Below, in pieces: positions 49,123-54,579 of a stretch of 54,579 bases of DNA. The translations under genes and the position numbers were made by a program. Each line of letters opens with the position of its first letter. Position 1 is the first letter of the stretch. Origin of the DNA: Myxococcales bacterium (GTDB taxonomy: Bacteria; Myxococcota_A; Bradymonadia; Bradymonadales; Bradymonadaceae); assembly GCA_026988815.1 (NCBI GenBank), contig JALSKP010000431.1, positions 1 through 54,579 on the forward strand, read 5' to 3'. The notes under the pieces are model-generated. The model searched no databases. It worked only from the letters and a program-made list of their open reading frames with translations, and was not told where the DNA came from.

Positions 49123-49553
49123 TCTGATTCCTAAATATTTGTAATCGGCGTTTGGAATTGCTTTAGGGATATTAATATACCTGATTACTATTATTAAAAA
49201 GGTAAATCCTTCACCAGACCTGTCTTTAGGCGAATCTGGATAGTGCCTTGTCCTGAACCTGAATGATTGGATGAACCCTTGTCCGGTTATTACCCCTACC
49301 TTTCGAGAAGATGGATCACCGCAGGGCGTGTTTGGCACCCTACGATTTTACGCCCCTAAAATACGTGCTTTTTCTGTAAGGTGCTCATGCAATTCAAGAT
49401 GGTGTGGAACGCCTACGATTTTGCCTTAAAAGAGGTATATATTATTTATTTACAAAGGGGACTCAGGCACGTGACCTGAGGGTTAACACCAGACATCATT
49501 GAATCGTAGGGTCGGCTTTAAATCGCATGGATAAAATTTAATCGTTTTTCCGG

Positions 49554-49608
49554 CCAAGGGAAAACAATAGACATTTGCCTTCGTTGTTTCAGATGTTTAT
49601 AAGCCAAG
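49554..49608 (+). repeat. Inverted repeat arm (pairs with 45023-45076)
   Basis: ccaagggaaaacaatagacatttgccttcgttgtttcagatgtttataagccaag. Confidence 0.95.
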
Positions 49609-49634
49609 GAGTATTATCACTCTAGGCAGTCGGC

Positions 49635-50771
49635 ATGAAATATATTCTTCTAATGGTATTCGTTGTTTTAGCGGGGGCCTGCCAAGGCGAACGTTTTGAA
49701 CCCTTCTCTTTAGTCAATAAAGTTAGAATTTTGGCGGTAAAAAGCAGCTCGCCGGAGCTCTTACCGAACAAGGAAACCGAGCTCAGTGCGCTCGTCTATA
49801 TTCCCGAAGGCGTGAATGCGACCTATAAATGGGAATGGTGCCCCTTTCGTACCAACGCGGTAGATGAATTTAAATGTCCTCTTACCAAAGAAGAACTACT
49901 TGATTTGATCGCAAAAAATGCCCCCGACGATGGACCGATGTTTAACATTCCTTTGGAAGATTTTGACCTGGGGACTGGGGAAAAAGCGACCTTAAAATAT
50001 CCAGCCCCCCAAATATTTCTTCTCGCTATTTGTCAGGGGATTCAAAATGCGGCCAAAGACGCTGGCGAAGATCTTGCGATCAATATTCCTACCATAGATT
50101 GTAAAGATGGTTACGAAATTTCAATTCGTTTGACGATTGAAGAAAAGGGGAAAAAGCACATCGCCTCAAAACGCGTCAATCTATGGTTGGGTTCCCAGCA
50201 AACCCAAGATTTGAATCCTAAGGTGCGCGAAATTCGAATTCGACCGAAGCGTCGAAACAAGCAGATGTTGCTCGATGCGGGGCATGATTGGGTCGCAGAA
50301 ATCGAAGACTTCGAGAAAGACTGGTACGTTCTCCCCGAAGATGAGCCGACGCCGATTTTTCTTGGTGTCTCCTACGAACTTGATTCTTTCATTGATGAAG
50401 AAAGCATCCAAGTTTACGCCCGCCGCGCACCAGAGGGATCGGATTTGGAATTCTTGGAAGCCCAACGCGAAAATATGGAATTTCTCTGGTTGTCTACTTT
50501 TGGTTCTTTGGATCCCGACCGAGAACTTTACTTTAATACATCCACAGATCTTGAAGAACGTCGCGTGACCAAATTGTTTTTCCCCGTAAAAGATCTTTCT
50601 CAATCCGCGGAGGTTTCAAACGGCGAACGCTTCATTGATAATTGTCCAGAGGTTAAAAACGCAGACCCAAACGACGGTTGCGAGATTGAACTCTGGAGCG
50701 TCGTTCGCGACGATCGCTTGGGCGTGGATTGGAAAAGGCGAACCTTATTCGCGACGGGGGTAGCACCATGA
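49635..50771 (+). CDS. Six-cysteine lipoprotein of unknown function, coupled to TonB receptor (copy 2)
   Basis: MKYILLMVFVVLAGAC lipobox; close paralogue of copy 1. Confidence 0.88.
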   Translation: MKYILLMVFVVLAGACQGERFEPFSLVNKVRILAVKSSSPELLPNKETELSALVYIPEGVNATYKWEWCPFRTNAVDEFKCPLTKEELLDLIAKNAPDDGPMFNIPLEDFDLGTGEKATLKYPAPQIFLLAICQGIQNAAKDAGEDLAINIPTIDCKDGYEISIRLTIEEKGKKHIASKRVNLWLGSQQTQDLNPKVREIRIRPKRRNKQMLLDAGHDWVAEIEDFEKDWYVLPEDEPTPIFLGVSYELDSFIDEESIQVYARRAPEGSDLEFLEAQRENMEFLWLSTFGSLDPDRELYFNTSTDLEERRVTKLFFPVKDLSQSAEVSNGERFIDNCPEVKNADPNDGCEIELWSVVRDDRLGVDWKRRTLFATGVAP

Positions 50772-53662
50772 ATCCTCTTGTAGTATCTCGTCGGCTTGTC
50801 CCGATTCTCATTGCGCTTTTCCTTGTGTCGATTCTTGTACCGACTTTACTTCCCAGTCCTCTGATGGCGCAGGAAAAAAAGAAGGAGAAAGGAGACGTGA
50901 GGATCACCAAACGTCCTAAACTAAAAACATCCGTGGAAGCCGAATACACCGATGATGCGATCAAAAATAAAATCGAAGGAAAGGTCAAACTTCGGCTTAC
51001 GATTAGCGCCCTTGGCAAGGTCGAAAAGGTAGAAATTTTAGAACGGCTCGGGCACGGACTTGATGAGTCCGCAAAAAAGGCAGCCGAACAATTTGTTTTC
51101 GAACCAGCCGAAATTAACAATATTCCTTCCGCTGTTGTGCTCTCTTTTACGATCGATTTTTCGATGCCGATTTTGCCCGCAACCTTGAAAGGGAAAGTCA
51201 TAGATTCACAAAGCGGCAAACCAGTGGGTGCCTTTATTCAGATTAAATATTTGGGATCCGATTATGATCCGGTGCCCGAGGCCTCGTCTAAAACGGATGT
51301 TGACGGCACTTTTGAATTCGGAAATATCCCTCCCGGAAAATACAGTATCGATGTGAAAGTTGAGCGCTATCAAGATTTTAAGTCCGAGGTCGATTTGCCT
51401 GGCGGAAAGGTTTCAGAAATCGATTATAAGGTCATGGCAAGAGCGGTTAACCTTGTCGGCGCAGTACAGGAATCGGGAACACGAAAGCCTCTTGCTGGCG
51501 TGACGGTGAGGCTTTTTTCCGAAGGGATTGAGGAAGCTGTAGCTGAAGGATTTACAACAGCGGACGGTCGTTTCGGATTTCGCGGCGTTAAAAGCGGCGA
51601 GTATACGATAGCCTTTGAGGCAGAAGGCTACTTTAATTCCTCGACTCTTATAAAAGTGAATGATGGCGAAATCGCCGGTGGTACCTATTCTATTCAGGCT
51701 CAATATTATGATGAATATAGGGTTGAGACCAAAGCCAAGAAAACGCATACGGAGATTTCCAGAAGAAAGATCGGACTCGAAGAAGTGCGAAGAATTCCGG
51801 GCACGGGAAACGATATTGTTCGCGTGGTTCAAAACCTACCTGGGGTCGCCAGAGCTCCTTTTGTGAGTGGTCTTATTGTCGTTCGCGGTGCGGCACCGCA
51901 AGATACGAAAATTTCAATTGATGGCGATAATATTCCGCTAGTTTACCATTTTTTGGGAGGCCCGGCGGTGATCAATTCGGAAATGATCGATTCCTTGGAA
52001 TTTTTCCCAGGCAATTTTAGCACTTATTACGGACGCGCGACGGGCGGAATTATCGACCTTTCTACGCGATCTCCTAAAACGGACCGTATTCACGGTATGG
52101 TGGATGTCGATCTTCTTGATGCCTCCGTTTTGGTAGAAGGTCCGATCAACGATGATTTTAGTTTCGCATTATCCGGGCGTCGTAGTTATTTTGACGTGTT
52201 CTTGCCCCTGCTTCTTCCCGATGATGGTCCCGATATTACTGTCTTTCCGAGGTACTACGATTATCAGGGATGGTTCACGTATAAGGGAATCGAGGATCAT
52301 ACGCTTGAGCTGATGGTGTACGGTTCTGATGATAAACTCGATCTTCTTTTTCCAAAAGATGATCCTCAAGGAACACGCGAGTTCGAAGTGCCCGGAATTA
52401 ATTTTGGCAACTCTTTTCTACGCGGAAACTTTAAGTGGGAATGGGATCCACGATATCCAATCGAAAACAAATTTATGATTTCTTACGGTATCAATCAAAC
52501 AGCTTTCGATGCCGGAAATAGTTTGTTTTTTGAAAATGATTTTCTCCTCGCCCAGATTCGAAACGATACGCGAATCAAAGTATCTGAGGAAGTGACGGTT
52601 CGTTTAGGTGTGGACAATGCGTTCGGGAGCGCCAAGGTGCGCTTTTCAATTCCCGCATTTTCAGAGGCCGAGCAAGGACGAGGAAACGCATCGCCGCCTA
52701 ACTTTGGCGAAAATGGAATCGATCTTGAGGTGAAGCAGACCTTCCTGATGCCGGCCGCTTATATTGAACCAGAAATTTCTTTATTTGAAAAAAAGTTACT
52801 TCTCGTTCCCGGGATTCGAGTGGATCATTATGGCCAGCTCGCCGACACGGTGGTGTCACCACGTTTTTCTTTTCGTTGGGATTTCGTAGACAAGTTTACT
52901 GCTAAAGGGGGGGTAGGTTTGTTCACCCAATTCCCGCTTGGTGGAAGTGAAACTGAAGAATTTGGAAACCCTGATGTCTTATCCGAAAAAGCGATTCAGT
53001 ACGCTTTGGGGACCGAATACAAGCCAAGCGAATATTTGGAATTTGATCTGACTTTATTCTACCGCGATATGTTTGATCTCGTCGTTCCAACGGACCGACA
53101 GGTTGAAGTCAACGGCAAGCTTCGTCCGCTGCGTTTTGTGAGTGAAGGAGAAGGTCGCGCGTACGGCGCCGAAGTTTTGATTCGTCATTATCCTCATCGT
53201 CGTTTTTTCGGATGGCTTGCCTATACCTTGAGTCGTTCAGAAAGATTAAATGCGCTGACTGGAAATTTCGATACATACCAATTTGATCAAACCCACATTT
53301 TAACTTTGGTCGGCGGATACAATCTTCCCGCGAATTGGGATATTTCGGCGCGTTTTCGACTGACCACAGGCAACCCTCAAACACCCGTTATTGGCGGCGT
53401 ATTCAACTCCGATGCAAGTCGATACCAGCGTGTCCAAGGTGAGCCTTTCTCAGAACGCGCGGCGACCTTTCATCAATTGGATTTACGTGTTGATAAGAAG
53501 TTCGTTTTTGATTCTTGGATTCTCGGTGCCTACCTGGATGTCCAGAACGTGTACAATCAGGTTAACGAGGAAGGGATTCGATATAATTATGACTTCACCG
53601 AAAGTCAGCCTGTTCAAGGCTTGCCTCTCCTTCCTACAATTGGGCTTTCCGCTCAGTTCTAA
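50768..53662 (+). CDS. TonB-dependent receptor fused to N-terminal TonB_C and two carboxypeptidase-regulatory-like domains (copy 2)
   Basis: Same domain order as copy 1; MNPLVVSRRLVPILIALFLVSILVPTLLPSPLMAQE signal; ATGA overlap with the upstream lipoprotein gene. Confidence 0.92.
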   Translation: MNPLVVSRRLVPILIALFLVSILVPTLLPSPLMAQEKKKEKGDVRITKRPKLKTSVEAEYTDDAIKNKIEGKVKLRLTISALGKVEKVEILERLGHGLDESAKKAAEQFVFEPAEINNIPSAVVLSFTIDFSMPILPATLKGKVIDSQSGKPVGAFIQIKYLGSDYDPVPEASSKTDVDGTFEFGNIPPGKYSIDVKVERYQDFKSEVDLPGGKVSEIDYKVMARAVNLVGAVQESGTRKPLAGVTVRLFSEGIEEAVAEGFTTADGRFGFRGVKSGEYTIAFEAEGYFNSSTLIKVNDGEIAGGTYSIQAQYYDEYRVETKAKKTHTEISRRKIGLEEVRRIPGTGNDIVRVVQNLPGVARAPFVSGLIVVRGAAPQDTKISIDGDNIPLVYHFLGGPAVINSEMIDSLEFFPGNFSTYYGRATGGIIDLSTRSPKTDRIHGMVDVDLLDASVLVEGPINDDFSFALSGRRSYFDVFLPLLLPDDGPDITVFPRYYDYQGWFTYKGIEDHTLELMVYGSDDKLDLLFPKDDPQGTREFEVPGINFGNSFLRGNFKWEWDPRYPIENKFMISYGINQTAFDAGNSLFFENDFLLAQIRNDTRIKVSEEVTVRLGVDNAFGSAKVRFSIPAFSEAEQGRGNASPPNFGENGIDLEVKQTFLMPAAYIEPEISLFEKKLLLVPGIRVDHYGQLADTVVSPRFSFRWDFVDKFTAKGGVGLFTQFPLGGSETEEFGNPDVLSEKAIQYALGTEYKPSEYLEFDLTLFYRDMFDLVVPTDRQVEVNGKLRPLRFVSEGEGRAYGAEVLIRHYPHRRFFGWLAYTLSRSERLNALTGNFDTYQFDQTHILTLVGGYNLPANWDISARFRLTTGNPQTPVIGGVFNSDASRYQRVQGEPFSERAATFHQLDLRVDKKFVFDSWILGAYLDVQNVYNQVNEEGIRYNYDFTESQPVQGLPLLPTIGLSAQF

Positions 53663-53711
53663 ATTGTAAAATTTTAAAATTTGTATAGCTTCCCATGTCG
53701 GAAATATCTGA

Positions 53712-54075
53712 CGCTAAAGATTCGGTTCTGGATACGATCGCTAGCGTTTTACGTTAGAGGAAAGTCCGGGCATCACAGGGTAAGAATGGTCGATAACGTC
53801 GACCGGAGGCAACTCTAGGGAAAGTGCCACAGAAAGGTAAACCGCCTCGTTTTTCTTAGGGAGACCGAGGTAAGGGTGAAAAGGTAAGGTAAGAGCTTAC
53901 CGGGATATTGGGTGACCATGTCCGCTTGGTAAACCCCATTCGATGCAAGGTGAACAGGAAGAGAGTACCCGCTCGTTGATTCCGGGTAACCGCTTGAACC
54001 TATCGGCAACGGTAGGTCTAGATGAATGATCGTAGAAAAACAGGACCCGGCTTACGAGGGACCGAATCTTTAGCG
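53712..54075 (+). ncRNA. rnpB: RNase P RNA, bacterial class A-like
   Basis: Conserved AGAGGAAAGTCCGGGC, GCCACAGAAA, GTGAAAAGGT, AACAGGACCCGGCTTA; P1 cgctaaagattcggt/accgaatctttagcg is a perfect 15-bp helix. Confidence 0.95.
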
Positions 54076-54116
54076 CTCGATATTGCGCTTGAAGGGCTCA
54101 CACGAGGGGCCGATTG

Positions 54117-54579
54117 ATGAATCAAGATTTTCGTGATAACGGTACTAGCCCAATTGGAGAAATGAAAATGGATGATGTGCAAACGAATGCTGACCGCCTA
54201 TTTTTTCAAGCCGATGGTCTGATCAAAGATGGTCGTATTGTCGATGCTCGAAATTTATTGGAACAATGTATCCAAAAATACCCAACCCACGGAAGAAGTT
54301 ATAATCATCTGGGTTGGCTCCATCAGGAAAAATACAAAGATTTTGCATCTGCAGAAAAATATTTTTTGAAGGCCTTAGAGTATTCACCGGAATACCCAGC
54401 CGTGTACAAAAATTTTGCGTTTTGCCTTTCCACCCAACGCAAATTTGATCAGTTGGAAAAGCTTCTAGAAAAAGCGCTCAACACAAGTGGCGTGGACCAT
54501 AGTTTTGTGTACGAGGAGTACGCGATCATGTACGAGCTTCAGGGCGACTATGTACTTGCGATCAAATATTTTACCGAGT
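54117..54579 (+). CDS. TPR-repeat protein, truncated by window end
   Basis: MNQDFRDNGTSPIGEMKMDDVQTNADRLFFQADGLIKDGRIVDARNLLEQCIQKYPTHGRSYNHLGWLHQEKYKDFASAEKYFLKALEYSPEYPAVYKNFAF; open to 54579. Confidence 0.8.
   Translation, partial: MNQDFRDNGTSPIGEMKMDDVQTNADRLFFQADGLIKDGRIVDARNLLEQCIQKYPTHGRSYNHLGWLHQEKYKDFASAEKYFLKALEYSPEYPAVYKNFAFCLSTQRKFDQLEKLLEKALNTSGVDHSFVYEEYAIMYELQGDYVLAIKYFTE

Noticed and set aside
54047-54119. Possible separate tRNA or small RNA after rnpB
   Set aside because: The sequence up to 54075 is the 3' side of RNase P RNA and the rest is a short leader to the TPR gene; no tRNA cloverleaf seen.
1-54579. CRISPR array, prophage or integrative element
   Set aside because: No regularly spaced direct repeats, phage structural genes, integrase or att-like duplications were recognised; short repeats found are IS ends or local tandem repeats.

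Overview
54.6 kb bacterial chromosomal window with no phage or CRISPR signal. The mix of PilT, a PilZ-domain protein, a FliOPQR-FlhB export gate and TonB_C-fused receptors suggests a Myxococcota/deltaproteobacterial-type lineage, but that is a weak inference. Housekeeping and metabolic genes recognised from the translations: pilT-like ATPase, purD, xdhC/xdhB, rph, fliO-P-Q-R-flhB, add, a TadV-type prepilin peptidase, a SpoIID/LytB protein, an AmgK-like kinase, gluQRS, sthA, an ADH-family oxidoreductase (frameshifted), kmo and rnpB RNA. Between these lie three zones of insertion-sequence and pseudogene decay: about 12.1-16.8 kb (IS66/IS3 remnants), 17.1-19.3 kb (orphan Rhs toxin tip plus immunity-like gene, then a decayed ORF) and 36.8-38.2 kb (IS256-family remnant with recognisable ends). 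The most unusual structure is at 45.0-53.7 kb. There, a two-gene operon (six-cysteine lipoprotein plus a TonB_C/carboxypeptidase-regulatory/TonB-dependent-receptor fusion) is present twice in divergent orientation. A near-identical ~55-nt inverted repeat flanks one copy, and the shared intergenic region carries repeated motifs. A second notable signal is a pentanucleotide repeat in the would-be signal peptide of the lipoprotein gene at 35.1-36.5 kb: removing exactly one unit restores a complete lipoprotein signal. No database search was run; family calls come from motif recognition in the supplied translations.
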